Both the position numbers and the translations under genes were made by a program. From NCBI RefSeq assembly GCF_000385135.1, contig NZ_ARQM01000010.1:992001-1056000 (forward strand): a stretch of DNA of 64,000 bases, written 5' to 3'. How positions within the stretch are numbered: position 1 is the stretch's first letter; each line of letters starts with the position of its first letter. The notes beneath the pieces are model-generated. The model had not been told where the DNA came from and searched no databases. It saw only the letters and a list, made by a program, of their open reading frames with translations. Shown piece by piece: positions 1 through 8,773 of the stretch. This stretch comes from Promicromonospora sukumoe 327MFSha3.1. GTDB lineage: Bacteria; Actinomycetota; Actinomycetes; Actinomycetales; Cellulomonadaceae.

Positions 1-2229
1 GGAGCCCTCGATCTTCTCCATGTGCGGTTCCAGCAGCGCGACGGCGGCCTTCATCACCTCGGCCGACTGGAGCACGAACGGGAGCTGCATCTCGCCCTTG
101 CCGAACAGCTCGCCCACCACCTTCATACCCTCCAGCAGGTGGTCGTTGACGATGTCCAGCGCCTTCATCCCGGAGCCCAGGGCCTCCTCGATGTCGGGCT
201 CCAGGCCCTTGCGGGCGCCGTCGATGATGCGCCGCGCGAGCCGCTCGCCCACGGGCAGCGCCAGCAGCTCCGCGGCGCGGGCGTCCCGGATCGCCCCGGC
301 GTCCACGCCCTCGAACAGGTCCAGCAGCTTGGACAGCGGGTCGTAGGTCAGGTTGCCGTCGGCGTCCCACTCGCGCTTGTCCCACACCAGGTCGAGCGCC
401 GTCTGCCGCTGCTCGTCGGGGATGGAGGACAGCGGCAGGATCTTCGCCGCGTGCACGATCGCCGAGTCCAGCCCGGCCTCGACCGCCTCGTGCAGGAACA
501 CCGAGTTCAGCACCGCGCGCGCCGCCGGGTTGAGGCCGAACGACACGTTGGAGACGCCGAGCGTGGTGTGCACGCCGGGGTACTTCTGGTTGATGCGCCG
601 GATCGCCTCGATCGTCTCGATGGCGTCGCGCCGCGTCTCCTCCTGGCCGGTCGCGATGGGGAACGTCAGGGCGTCGACGATGATGTCGTCCACCCGCATG
701 CCCCAGTCGCCCACCAGCGTGTCGATGAGCCGGGACGCGATGGCGACCTTGCCGTCGGCCGTGCGCGCCTGCCCCTCCTCGTCGATCGTCAGGGCGACGA
801 CGGCGGCGCCGTGCTCCACGACCGCCGGCATGATGCGGCCGAACCGCGACGCCGGCCCGTCGCCGTCCTCGAAGTTGACCGAGTTGACGACGCCGCGGCC
901 GCCCAGCAGCTCCAGGCCCGCGCGGATCACGGCGGGCTCCGTGGAGTCGATCACCAGCGGCAGCGTGCTCGCGGAGGCGAGGCGGGAGACGACGTCCCGC
1001 ACGTCCGCGACGCCGTCGCGCCCCACGTAGTCCACGCACACGTCCAGCAGGTGCGCGCCGTCGCGGGTCTGGGCGCGGGCGATGTCGACGACGTCGTCCC
1101 AACGGCTCTCCAGCATCGCCTCGCGGAACGCCTTGGAGCCGTTCGCGTTGGTGCGCTCGCCGATCGCGAGGAAGCTCGTCTCCTGGCGGAGGTCCGTCGC
1201 GGAGTACAGCGAGGCGACGGCGTTCTCCCGCGCCGGCTCGCGCGGGGCCACGGGCTGCCCGCCCACGGCCTCGACCACGAGCCGCATGTGCTCCGGCGTG
1301 GTGCCGCAGCAGCCGCCCACCAGGCCCAGGCCGAACTCGCGCGCGAACTGCGTGTGCGCCGCCGCGAGCTCCTGCGGCGTCAGCGGGTAGGACGCGCCGT
1401 GCGGACCCAGCACCGGCAGGCCCGCGTTCGGCATGCACGCCACCGGCATCTGCGCGTGCTGCGACAGGTGCCGCAGGTGCTCGCTCATCTGCTCCGGGCC
1501 GGTCGCGCAGTTCATGCCGATCGCGTCGATGTCCAGGGCCTGCAGCGCCACCAGCGCCGCGCCGATCTCCGAGCCCATCAGCATGGTCCCGGTGGTCTCG
1601 ACCGTCACCGACACGATGATCGCCACCCGCCGCCCGACGCCGCCCTCCGACGCCGCGGCCATCGCCTGCCGGCAGCCCGTGACCGCAGCCTTGGCCTGCA
1701 GCAGGTCCTGGCTCGTCTCGATCAGCAGCGCGTCCGCGCCACCCTCGATCAGCCCGGCGGCCTGCTCCGCGAACGTGTCGCGCAGGTGTGCGTACGTGGT
1801 GTGACCCAGCGACGGCAGCTTGGTGCCCGGCCCCATCGAGCCCAGCACCCAGCGCGGCTTGTCCGGCGTCGAGAACGCGTCGGCGCGCTCCCGCGCGATC
1901 CGGGCGCCCTCGCGGGCCAGCTCGCGGATGCGGTCGTCGATGCCGTAGTCCGACAGGTTCGACCAGTTGGCTCCGAAGGTGTTCGACTCGATCGCGTCGA
2001 CGCCCACCTCGAGGAACGCGTCGTGCACCCCGGCGATCAGGTCGGGCCGCGAGACCGTCAGGATCTCGTTGCAGCCCTCCAGCCCCTGGTAGTCGTCCAG
2101 GGTGGGATTCGCCTCCTGGATCATCGTGCCCATGGCGCCGTCCGCCACGACCACGCGCGTGCGCATGGCCTCCAGCAGGGCGGCGGAGCGCTCGGCGAGC
2201 GCGGGCAGGGCGGCGGGGAGTGCGGTCAC
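1..2229 (-). CDS. metH: Cobalamin-dependent methionine synthase, N-terminal part (runs off the left edge)
   Basis: Transfers a methyl group from 5-methyltetrahydrofolate through cobalamin to homocysteine, giving methionine in the cytoplasm. The visible 743 residues cover the homocysteine-binding barrel (about 1-330), which opens with an ADGAMGTMIQ motif and ends in the zinc-binding GGCCGTTPEHM. The pterin-binding barrel follows (about 355-620; IGERTNANGSKAF), then the helical cap of the B12 module. The B12-binding and reactivation domains lie beyond position 1, since the family is normally about 1150-1250 residues. The GTG at 2229 was chosen because it leaves about 20 residues before the DGAMG motif, as in other MetH proteins; an in-frame ATG at 2164 is the alternative. 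The gene is divergent from the SDR gene at 2307. The 77-base gap is too short for a cobalamin riboswitch. Confidence 0.95.
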   Translation of the reverse strand, partial: MTALPAALPALAERSAALLEAMRTRVVVADGAMGTMIQEANPTLDDYQGLEGCNEILTVSRPDLIAGVHDAFLEVGVDAIESNTFGANWSNLSDYGIDDRIRELAREGARIARERADAFSTPDKPRWVLGSMGPGTKLPSLGHTTYAHLRDTFAEQAAGLIEGGADALLIETSQDLLQAKAAVTGCRQAMAAASEGGVGRRVAIIVSVTVETTGTMLMGSEIGAALVALQALDIDAIGMNCATGPEQMSEHLRHLSQHAQMPVACMPNAGLPVLGPHGASYPLTPQELAAAHTQFAREFGLGLVGGCCGTTPEHMRLVVEAVGGQPVAPREPARENAVASLYSATDLRQETSFLAIGERTNANGSKAFREAMLESRWDDVVDIARAQTRDGAHLLDVCVDYVGRDGVADVRDVVSRLASASTLPLVIDSTEPAVIRAGLELLGGRGVVNSVNFEDGDGPASRFGRIMPAVVEHGAAVVALTIDEEGQARTADGKVAIASRLIDTLVGDWGMRVDDIIVDALTFPIATGQEETRRDAIETIEAIRRINQKYPGVHTTLGVSNVSFGLNPAARAVLNSVFLHEAVEAGLDSAIVHAAKILPLSSIPDEQRQTALDLVWDKREWDADGNLTYDPLSKLLDLFEGVDAGAIRDARAAELLALPVGERLARRIIDGARKGLEPDIEEALGSGMKALDIVNDHLLEGMKVVGELFGKGEMQLPFVLQSAEVMKAAVALLEPHMEKIEGS

Positions 2230-2280
2230 CCGGGCAGCGTAAGCCTTGGTTCGACGACGACGCCGTGCGTGCCCGGCCGT

Positions 2281-2299
2281 CGATACCGCGGGAGTATCG
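2281..2299. promoter_or_regulatory. Palindrome CGATAC-N7-GTATCG over the SDR -10 box
   Basis: The six-base arms are perfect (2281-2286 and 2294-2299). The right arm overlaps TATCGT (2295-2300), which lies 6 nt before the ATG at 2307 and is the likely -10 of a leaderless transcript. A protein bound here would block the promoter. No local regulator gene points to it, so the operator role is inferred. Confidence 0.4.
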
Positions 2300-2306
2300 T
2301 CCCTGC

Positions 2307-3083
2307 ATGACGACGCACGACTACCTGGCCTCCCTGTTCTCCCTGGAGGGCCGCACCGCCGTGGTGACCGGCGGCAGCTCCGGCATCGGCCGCGCCATCG
2401 CCGAGGCGCTCGCCCTGGCGGGTGCGCGCACCGTGCTCCTGGCCCGCGGCGCCGACCGCCTCGACGGGGTAGCGACCGGCCTGCGCGAGCGCGGCTGCAC
2501 CGTGGAGACCGTGGTCGCCGACCTCTCCACGCGTCCCGGCATCCGCGCCGCCGCCGACGCGGTCGCCGAGGTGGGCGAGCCCGACGTCATCGTCAACAGC
2601 GCGGGCATCAACCTGCGCCCCCACCTCGGCCAGGTCGACCAGGAGACCTGGGAGGTCACCATGACCGTCAACCTGGAGGCGCCGTTCCAGCTCGGGCAGC
2701 GGTTCGCGCCCGGCATGGCGGCCCGCGGCTTCGGCCGGCTCATCCACATCAGCTCGCAGCAGGCCCACCGCTCGTTCGTCGACAGCGGCGTCTACGGCGT
2801 CTCGAAGGGCGCCCTCGAGTCGCTCGCCCGCTCCCAGTCCGAGGCCTGGTCCGCGCGCGGCGTCACCGCCAACACCCTCGTGCCCGGCTTCGTCCTCACG
2901 CCCCTGAACCAGCACCTGCAGGACGACGCCGAGAAGGTCACCGCACTCGCCGCCCGCACCACCGTGGGCCGCAACGGCGTGCCCGAGGACTTCGCGGGCG
3001 CCGCCGTCTTCCTCGCGAGCGCCGCCTCCGGTTACGTCACGGGCCACTCGCTGTTCGTCGACGGCGGCTTCTCGGTCCACTGA
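2307..3083 (+). CDS. SDR-family NAD(P)-dependent oxidoreductase
   Basis: A classical short-chain dehydrogenase of 258 residues, probably oxidising or reducing a sugar acid or secondary alcohol; it resembles gluconate 5-dehydrogenase and 3-oxoacyl reductase types, and the substrate is unknown. The Rossmann nucleotide motif TGGSSGIG is at 21-28, NSAG at 97-100, the catalytic serine in ISS near 149-150, and the YxxxK pair at Y163 and K167; all key residues are present. The ATG at 2307 has no Shine-Dalgarno but follows TATCGT by 6 nt, which suggests a leaderless mRNA. The gene stands alone, between divergent metH and a convergent hypothetical gene. Confidence 0.85.
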   Translation: MTTHDYLASLFSLEGRTAVVTGGSSGIGRAIAEALALAGARTVLLARGADRLDGVATGLRERGCTVETVVADLSTRPGIRAAADAVAEVGEPDVIVNSAGINLRPHLGQVDQETWEVTMTVNLEAPFQLGQRFAPGMAARGFGRLIHISSQQAHRSFVDSGVYGVSKGALESLARSQSEAWSARGVTANTLVPGFVLTPLNQHLQDDAEKVTALAARTTVGRNGVPEDFAGAAVFLASAASGYVTGHSLFVDGGFSVH

Positions 3084-3117
3084 CCCGCCGCGGGGCGGGG
3101 GCGAAGCCTGCGCGGCT

Positions 3118-3164
3118 GGAGGGGTAACGGAGACGTAGCACTGCTACCTGCTCGTTACCCTCCT
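3118..3164. terminator. Hairpin between convergent genes
   Basis: An inverted repeat pairs GGGTAACG/GTAGCA on the left with TGCTAC/CGTTACCC on the right, interrupted by small internal mismatches. It sits between the SDR stop at 3083 and the stop of the convergent gene at 3233, so it could end both transcripts. There is no clear U-tract. Confidence 0.55.
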
Positions 3165-3232
3165 CGCTGCGAAGACTTCTTCCCGGCGGGTGGCGGCGGC
3201 GGAGGGACAGGCGTCGGGCGCCCGTCAGTCCG

Positions 3233-3700
3233 TCAGTCCGGTGGGGCGGAGACGGGCTCCCGGTCCAGCTCCGCGCGTGCGGCGAGGCTGGCTCGCCGCA
3301 GGACGTCGATCTGCGCCGGGTTGTACAGCTCGACGACGGCCTCGGCGAACATCTCCCGGGTGACCTGCTCGCTCTTGGACAGGTGCGCTCCTGGTTCGGT
3401 CAGCCAGGGGTAGCGCCGCAGCTGGCGCACGATCTCCGGGGTGAGCTCCTCCACGACCCGCTGCCGCGTGACCTCGTCCGCGTCGACGGGCAGGGCGTCG
3501 AAGCCGATGCCGCTGCTGGTCGGCGCCTCCTCGATCATGCGCCGCAGGTCGGCCAGGGCGTCCCGGCTGTAGAGCTGGGTGTACACGTGGATGAGCGCGT
3601 TGGCGGCCGAGGACAGCCTGGACGCGACGGTCTCGAAGCCCCGCGGGACGTCCGGCGAACCCCGCACGGCAGGTCGGCGTTGACCCTGTCCCAAGGTCAC
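3233..3700 (-). CDS. Hypothetical helical protein
   Basis: Not recognised. The product is up to 155 residues, soluble and mostly helical, with a charged middle (DADEVTRQRVVEELTPEIVRQL) and no signal peptide or membrane segment. The coordinates use a GTG at 3700, but the first ten codons there include several rare ones (TTG, GGA, CAA, CGA). An in-frame GTG at 3667 is therefore a plausible true start. Neither has a convincing ribosome binding site. It is divergent from the 45-residue ORF at 3743, with 42 bases between them. Confidence 0.55.
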   Translation of the reverse strand: MTLGQGQRRPAVRGSPDVPRGFETVASRLSSAANALIHVYTQLYSRDALADLRRMIEEAPTSSGIGFDALPVDADEVTRQRVVEELTPEIVRQLRRYPWLTEPGAHLSKSEQVTREMFAEAVVELYNPAQIDVLRRASLAARAELDREPVSAPPD

Positions 3701-3742
3701 GGGCTTGACTGGTTCAGCACGTCCGCGAGAGGAAGGCCCACG

Positions 3743-3880
3743 ATGCCCGGCACCATGTCGCTGCCCGGCTGCGACGAGCAGCTGCGCGACGCCCTGGACG
3801 ACGCGATCCGCGCCCGCACGGTCACCGACGCGGAAGCGGACACGTACCTGTGGCTCCTCCAGGCGCGGCCGAGCCGGTAG
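3743..3880 (+). CDS. Small hypothetical protein (45 aa)
   Basis: A short ORF with a good purine-rich ribosome binding site (GAGAGGAAGG, 3727-3736) 6-7 nt before the ATG. The product has a short N-terminal tail, then an acidic, helix-forming stretch (CDEQLRDALDDAIRARTVTD) ending in a WLLQ segment. It matches no family I know. The stop falls three bases before the convergent LacI gene stop. It could be a small regulator or antitoxin-like protein, but nothing in the sequence proves that. Confidence 0.5.
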   Translation: MPGTMSLPGCDEQLRDALDDAIRARTVTDAEADTYLWLLQARPSR

Positions 3881-3883
3881 CGC

Positions 3884-4825
3884 TCAGCCCCGGACCGGCA
3901 CCGGCAGCCGCACCTGGCGGCCGGGCTCGTCCTGCCCGTCGAGCTGCCGCGCCAGCAGGTCCATCGCGGTGCGGCCCAGCTCCTCGCCGTCCACGTCGAT
4001 GGCGGGGGTGTGCTCCAGGCCGAGCGCCTCGATGACCGTGGGCTCGGTGCTCACCACCAGGTCGCGCGGCACCTCCACGCCCCGCGTGCCCAGCGCGAGC
4101 AGCAGGCCAAGCCCGATCGACGTCGCGTAGGGGACGACGGCGGTCGCGCCCGTCTCGACGACGGCGGGCGTCACCTCGACCCCCGCGACGAACGTCGCCG
4201 GCCGGGGGCCGAGCACGGTCAGCTCCGCCCCGGCCGCGCGGGCGGCGTCCCGCACGGCGGCGGTGCGCTGCCGGTCCTGCCACGACCCCTCGGGCCCGCC
4301 CACGTAGACGATGCGCTCGTGACCCTCGGCGGCGAGCCGGGACGTCAGGGTGCCGAAGGCGGAGGCGGTGTCGGCCACGACGGACGTCATGCCGTCGATC
4401 TCGCGGTCGACCAGCACGGCGGGCTTGGCCGCGCCCGCGCTCGCCACCAGTGTGTCGCTGCCGCGCGGCGCCACCACCAGGAACCCGTCCACCTGGCGGG
4501 CGAGGCGCTCCACGGCGCTCGCGGAGTCCAGGGCGTGCACGGCCACGGTGAGCTGGAGACCCGCCTCCTCGGCGCGCGCCTGGGCCCCGGCGATGATCGG
4601 CGTGAAGAACGTGTTGTCCAGGGTGGGGACCACGATCGCGATGATGCCGGTGCGTCCGCGGGCGAGCTCGCGCGCCGCCCGGTTGGGCACGTAGCCGAGC
4701 CGCGCGGCCGCCGCCGTGACGCGCACGGCGGTCTCGGCGGCCACCAGGCCGCTCCCGTTCAGCGCGCGCGACGCGGTCGCCTTCGAGACGCCGGCCACCG
4801 CGGCGACGTCGGACAGATCAGGCAC
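3884..4825 (-). CDS. LacI-family transcriptional repressor
   Basis: 313 residues: an N-terminal LacI helix-turn-helix (about 3-50, LSDVAAVAGVSKATASRALN) and a periplasmic-binding-protein-like effector domain (about 58-313). It is divergent from the ABC transporter/deaminase operon and very probably represses it, the ligand being the transported compound. A perfect 18-bp LacI-type palindrome lies at 4953-4970 before the transporter, and a 14/18 match (4863-4880) lies just upstream of this gene's own predicted -10 (TAGAGT, 4855-4850). Autoregulation is therefore likely. The GTG start at 4825 has AAGGAGG about 6 nt upstream, so unlike many genes here it has a short leader. Confidence 0.88.
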   Translation of the reverse strand: MPDLSDVAAVAGVSKATASRALNGSGLVAAETAVRVTAAAARLGYVPNRAARELARGRTGIIAIVVPTLDNTFFTPIIAGAQARAEEAGLQLTVAVHALDSASAVERLARQVDGFLVVAPRGSDTLVASAGAAKPAVLVDREIDGMTSVVADTASAFGTLTSRLAAEGHERIVYVGGPEGSWQDRQRTAAVRDAARAAGAELTVLGPRPATFVAGVEVTPAVVETGATAVVPYATSIGLGLLLALGTRGVEVPRDLVVSTEPTVIEALGLEHTPAIDVDGEELGRTAMDLLARQLDGQDEPGRQVRLPVPVRG

Positions 4826-4862
4826 CGTACCTCCTTTGTCGGTGGGGACACTCTAGACGGCC

Positions 4863-4880
4863 GATGCAACCGATTCCGCC
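4863..4880. promoter_or_regulatory. Secondary LacI-type operator
   Basis: GATGCAACCGATTCCGCC matches 14 of 18 positions of the perfect palindrome at 4953-4970. It lies immediately upstream of the predicted -10 of the lacI-type gene, suited to autorepression. Confidence 0.5.
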
Positions 4881-4952
4881 CGCTCTGCCCGGCCTCGTAA
4901 CAGGAAGTTAACGAGACGGGGCGGGAGCACGGGCGCGTATGCCTTAGGGTCC

Positions 4953-4970
4953 GATGGAACCGGTTCCATC
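4953..4970. promoter_or_regulatory. Primary LacI-type operator
   Basis: GATGGAACCGGTTCCATC is a perfect 18-bp palindrome with the central CG step typical of LacI-family sites. It lies 16 bases before the first transporter gene, within the expected early transcribed or promoter region, so binding should block the operon starting at 4986. Confidence 0.8.
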
Positions 4971-4985
4971 AACGAAAGACGGCTC

Positions 4986-5807
4986 GTGCGAGCACGTTCC
5001 ACACTTCTGCTGCTCCTGCCGGGGCTGGCCTTCCTGCTCGTCGGGTTCCTGCTGCCGGCGGTCGCGATGCTCTTCGCCCCGCCGGGCGTGACGTTCGCCC
5101 AGGTGATCGAGCGCATGGGCGCGATGCTGACCGACCCCTACGACCTCGGCATCATCTGGCGCACCGTGCGCATCGGCCTGATCGTCACCGCACTGTGCGT
5201 GGTGCTCGGCTTCCCGATCGCGTCGCTGCTGGCCCGGTCGCAGTCCCGCTGGGCGGGCGTGCTGCTCGCGCTGGCGATCTTCCCGCTGCTGCTGAGCAAC
5301 GTGGTGCGCACCTTCGGCTGGCTCGTGGTGCTCGGCTCGAACGGCGTCATCGGCCAGCTCCTGACCGGGCTGGGCATCGTCGAGAAGGCGCCCCAGCTCC
5401 TGTACACCGAGCTGGCGATCGTGCTGGGCCTGGTCCAGCTCTTCCTGCCGCTGGCGGTCATCACGTGCTACTCCGCCGTCGCGCAGGTCGATCCCGGTCT
5501 CGACGAGGCGGCCCGGGGCCTGGGCGCCAGCCGCACGCGGTCCTTCTGGACCATCCTGGTGCCGCTGTCGCTGCCGGGCATCGTGGTCGCCGCCACGCTC
5601 GTCTTCGCGGGCTCGGTGACGGCCTACACGACGCCGTACCTGCTGGGCGGGTCCAGCCAGCGCATGCTGTCGACCCAGCTCTTCTCCTACGCGAGCGTCA
5701 CCGTGGACTGGGCCGCGGCGTCGGCCACCGCGATCGTCATGACGGTGCTGGTCTTCCTGGTCTCCGGGATCTCGGCGCTGGTGGGCCGGAAGGGAGCCAC
5801 CTCGTGA
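4986..5807 (+). CDS. ABC transporter permease, spermidine/putrescine PotB type
   Basis: 273 residues with about six membrane segments and the cytoplasmic EAA loop (DEAARGLGASRTRSFWTILV) that docks the ATPase. It forms the channel with the second permease (5804). Family relatives import polyamines, thiamine or other cationic/amine compounds; the substrate cannot be read from the sequence. The GTG at 4986 lies 16 bases downstream of the LacI palindrome, and the ribosome binding site is weak (AAAGACGG). First gene of a five-gene operon ending with an adenosine-deaminase-like enzyme, which hints at an aminopurine or related amine as cargo. Confidence 0.85.
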   Translation: MRARSTLLLLLPGLAFLLVGFLLPAVAMLFAPPGVTFAQVIERMGAMLTDPYDLGIIWRTVRIGLIVTALCVVLGFPIASLLARSQSRWAGVLLALAIFPLLLSNVVRTFGWLVVLGSNGVIGQLLTGLGIVEKAPQLLYTELAIVLGLVQLFLPLAVITCYSAVAQVDPGLDEAARGLGASRTRSFWTILVPLSLPGIVVAATLVFAGSVTAYTTPYLLGGSSQRMLSTQLFSYASVTVDWAAASATAIVMTVLVFLVSGISALVGRKGATS

Positions 5808-6613
5808 GCCGGGGCCTGAAGCTGCGCCACCCCGTGGCGGGCACGCTCGCCGTCGCGGGCTACGTGATCATGATCGTGCCCATCCTGTTCGTCGTGGCCA
5901 CGGCGTTCACGGCCGGGAGCACGCTGCGCTTCCCGCCCGAGGGGCTGTCGCTGAAGTGGTTCGGCGAGGCGCTGGCCTACTCGCCGTTCATGGAGGCCGT
6001 GGTCTCCAGCCTGGAGCTCGCCGTGCTGGCCACGGCGCTGGCCCTGGTGCTCGGCGTGCCGGTCACGCTGGCGATCCACCGCGGCAGGCTGCCCGGCAAG
6101 GGCCTGCTGGAGGGCCTGTTCCTCTCGCCGCTCGTGGTGCCGGAGCTGGTCGTGGGCCTGGCGCTGTACCAGCAGCTCATGATCGGCCTGCACCTGGACA
6201 ACTTCACCACCCTGCTGCTGGGTCACACCGCCCTGCTGCTGCCGTACGCCGTCCGCGTCACCGGGGCGTCGCTCGCGCTGGCCGACCCGGCCCTGGAGGA
6301 GGCGGCCCGCGGCCTGGGCGCCTCGCCGCTGAGGGCGTTCGTCACCGTCACCCTGCCGATGCTCCGGCCGGGCCTCATCTCGGCGGGGCTGCTCGGCTTC
6401 GTCACCTCGTTCAACAACGTGCCGCTGTCGCTGCTGCTGCAGACCCGCGACTTCCGGACGCTGCCCGTCACGATGCTCGACTACGTCCAGCAGAGCTACG
6501 ACCCGATGGTGGCCGCCGCCTCCACGCTCGTGCTCGCCGCGACGGTCGTCGTCGCCGTGGTTGCCGAGCGCACGGTCGGCTTCGCCAAGATCTTCGGAGG
6601 GATCAACCGATGA
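5804..6613 (+). CDS. ABC transporter permease, PotC type
   Basis: 269 residues, six predicted membrane segments, and an EAA loop (EEAARGLGASPLRAFVTVTL). It is the second half of the permease heterodimer. The GTG at 5804 overlaps the upstream stop as GTGA, so translation is coupled to the first permease. The next gene also overlaps by ATGA. Length and topology are ordinary for PotC-type proteins. Confidence 0.85.
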   Translation: MSRGLKLRHPVAGTLAVAGYVIMIVPILFVVATAFTAGSTLRFPPEGLSLKWFGEALAYSPFMEAVVSSLELAVLATALALVLGVPVTLAIHRGRLPGKGLLEGLFLSPLVVPELVVGLALYQQLMIGLHLDNFTTLLLGHTALLLPYAVRVTGASLALADPALEEAARGLGASPLRAFVTVTLPMLRPGLISAGLLGFVTSFNNVPLSLLLQTRDFRTLPVTMLDYVQQSYDPMVAAASTLVLAATVVVAVVAERTVGFAKIFGGINR

Positions 6614-7665
6614 CCACCCCCGCCGCCGAGCTCGTCGGCGTCTCCCAGCGGTTCGGCAGCTTCACCGCCGTCGACTCGATCGACCTGCGCATCCCGCGCG
6701 GCCGCCTGACCACGCTGCTGGGCCCCAGCGGCTGCGGCAAGACCACCACGCTGCGCATGCTCGCCGGGTACGCGACGCCGACGTCGGGCCGCATCCTCAT
6801 CGACGGCCAGGACGCCACGCGCACGCCGCCGGAGAAGCGCGACCTGGGCATGGTGTTCCAGTCCTACGCGCTGTTCCCGCACCTCACGGTCGCGGACAAC
6901 GTGGCGTACGGCCTGACCATGCGCAAGGTGCCGGCGCCCGAGCGGCGCCGCCGGGCGGCCGAGGCGCTGGAGCTCGTGGGCCTGGGGCACCTGGGCGACC
7001 GCAAGCCCAAGCAGCTCTCGGGCGGCCAGCAGCAGCGCGTCGCGCTGGCCCGCGCCGTCGCCATCCGCCCGCGCCTGCTGCTCCTGGACGAGCCGCTGTC
7101 CAACCTGGACGCGCGGCTGCGCGTGCAGATGCGCGCCGAGATCCGCCGCATCCAGTCGGAGACCGGGCTCACGGTCGTCCTCGTCACGCACGACCAGGAC
7201 GAGGCCCTGGAGATGTCCGACGAGATGGTGCTGATGCGTGCCGGCAAGGTCGTGCAGACCGGCGCGCCGCGCGACGTCTTCCCCGCGCCGGCCGACAGGT
7301 TCGTCGCCGAGTTCCTCGGCTACGAGAACTTCCTGACCCTGGCCGACGGCCGCGAGGCCGCCGTCCGCCCCGAGCACCTGTGCGTCGTCCCCGCGGACAC
7401 CCCGCTGGACGGGCAGGCCGACGGCGCTGTCGTGCTGGACGCCGTCGTGCGCGACGTCGCCTACCGCGGTGTCGACGTGCTCGTGACCTGCGAGGCCACC
7501 GACCCGGCCGGTACCACCGTGCGCCTGGTCGCCGACCACCGTGCCGACCACACCGCTGCCGGGGCCGGACCGGCCCCGGCCGCCGGCGACCGCGTCCGCC
7601 TGCTCGCGCCCACGGCGCGGCTGGCCCCGCTGACCGCCGAACCCGCAACCGAAGGAATCTCATGA
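6610..7665 (+). CDS. ABC transporter ATP-binding protein, PotA type
   Basis: 351 residues. The nucleotide-binding domain has Walker A GPSGCGKT (38-45), Q-loop Q84, signature LSGGQ (136-140), Walker B ending in D160-E161 and switch His194; all are intact. A C-terminal TOBE-like regulatory region follows (about 250-351). It powers the importer formed by the two preceding permeases. The ATG at 6610 overlaps the permease stop (ATGA), and its own stop overlaps the next start in the same way, giving a tightly coupled operon. Confidence 0.9.
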   Translation: MTTPAAELVGVSQRFGSFTAVDSIDLRIPRGRLTTLLGPSGCGKTTTLRMLAGYATPTSGRILIDGQDATRTPPEKRDLGMVFQSYALFPHLTVADNVAYGLTMRKVPAPERRRRAAEALELVGLGHLGDRKPKQLSGGQQQRVALARAVAIRPRLLLLDEPLSNLDARLRVQMRAEIRRIQSETGLTVVLVTHDQDEALEMSDEMVLMRAGKVVQTGAPRDVFPAPADRFVAEFLGYENFLTLADGREAAVRPEHLCVVPADTPLDGQADGAVVLDAVVRDVAYRGVDVLVTCEATDPAGTTVRLVADHRADHTAAGAGPAPAAGDRVRLLAPTARLAPLTAEPATEGIS

Positions 7666-8759
7666 CCCACGCCGTGCCCGTCCGCCGCCTCACGGCCCCG
7701 ACCGCCCGCCGCTCCGCGGCCGTCGTCGCGGGCCTCGCGGCCACCGCCCTGCTCGCCTCCGGCTGCTCCGCCGGGGACGACGCCGCGGCCGAGGACACCA
7801 TCGTCGTGTCCACGTTCCCGTTCGGCGTCGAGGAGTTCCAGGAGGCCGTGATCGACCCGTTCACCGCCGAGACCGGGATCAAGGTCGAGGTGGAGACCGG
7901 CTCGAACGCCGACCGGCTCTCGCAGCTCCAGGTGGCGGGCGACAGCTCCGGCATCGACGTCATGCTGCTGTCCGACTACTACGCCGCGCTGGGCCAGGAG
8001 ACCGACCTGTTCCAGCAGGTCGACGCCGCCAAGGTGCCCGCCCTCGACGAGGTCGCCGACTTCGCGCTGGAGGACTCCTACGCGGGCCCCGCGTACAGCT
8101 ACCAGCTCAACGGGACCATCTACTCGACCGAGGCGCTTTCGGCCGACGAGGCCGCCGACTGGGACCTGTACGGCGACGCCGCGCACGCCGGGAGCCTCGC
8201 GCTGCCCGACATCTCGGTCACGGCCGGCCAGCTCATGATCTCGGGCGTGGGGGAGACGTACGGCGACGGGCCGTACGACATCGACACCTCGCTGGACACC
8301 ATCGGCGGCTGGGCGCCGGGCATCCTGCAGTTCTACTCGTCCTCCACCGAGGTGACGAACCTGCTCACCCAGGGCGAGATCGTCGCCGCCGACTCCCTGA
8401 GCGGCTTCGCGACCGACCTGGTCGCCTCGGGCGAGCCGTTCGCGTGGACGCCGCCGGCCACCGGCCGGTACATGGCCACCAACCGCGCCATGATCCCCGC
8501 GGGCGCCCCGAACGCCGACGGCGCGCACCAGTTCATCGACTACCTGCTGTCGGCCGAGGCGCAGACGAAGTCCGCCGAGCTCGTGGGCGACCTGCCGGTC
8601 AACCCCTCCGCCACGGTGCCGGACTCGATCTCGGCCGTGGTCGGCGACATCGCGGCCGACCCGGTCGCCGCGGGCTACGCGACGCTCGACCCGGCGGAGC
8701 TGGTGCCCACGCGCGGCGAGTGGGTGGACCGGTTCGCCCGTGAGGTGACGGCCGGCTGA
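7662..8759 (+). CDS. ABC transporter substrate-binding lipoprotein, PotD type
   Basis: 365 residues. It has an N-terminal signal peptide with twin-arginine-like basic stretches and a lipobox LASGC (lipidated Cys35), followed by a two-lobed extracellular binding protein. It captures the substrate for the 4986-7665 importer. The ATG at 7662 overlaps the ATPase stop as ATGA. The binding-site residues do not let me name the ligand. Co-transcription with an adenosine-deaminase-family enzyme suggests a purine or related amine rather than a classical polyamine, but this is inference from context. Confidence 0.82.
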   Translation: MTHAVPVRRLTAPTARRSAAVVAGLAATALLASGCSAGDDAAAEDTIVVSTFPFGVEEFQEAVIDPFTAETGIKVEVETGSNADRLSQLQVAGDSSGIDVMLLSDYYAALGQETDLFQQVDAAKVPALDEVADFALEDSYAGPAYSYQLNGTIYSTEALSADEAADWDLYGDAAHAGSLALPDISVTAGQLMISGVGETYGDGPYDIDTSLDTIGGWAPGILQFYSSSTEVTNLLTQGEIVAADSLSGFATDLVASGEPFAWTPPATGRYMATNRAMIPAGAPNADGAHQFIDYLLSAEAQTKSAELVGDLPVNPSATVPDSISAVVGDIAADPVAAGYATLDPAELVPTRGEWVDRFAREVTAG

Positions 8760-8773
8760 CCGGGCCCGACACC

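Noticed and set aside
2230-2306. Cobalamin or SAM riboswitch before metH
   Set aside because: Only 77 bases separate metH from the divergent gene, and no conserved riboswitch core is visible.
22-2310. Long plus-strand open frame (about 760 codons) across the metH region
   Set aside because: It is antisense to metH, whose minus-strand product has all expected domains. Its product is a low-complexity Arg/His/Gly/Val mixture typical of GC-rich shadow frames.
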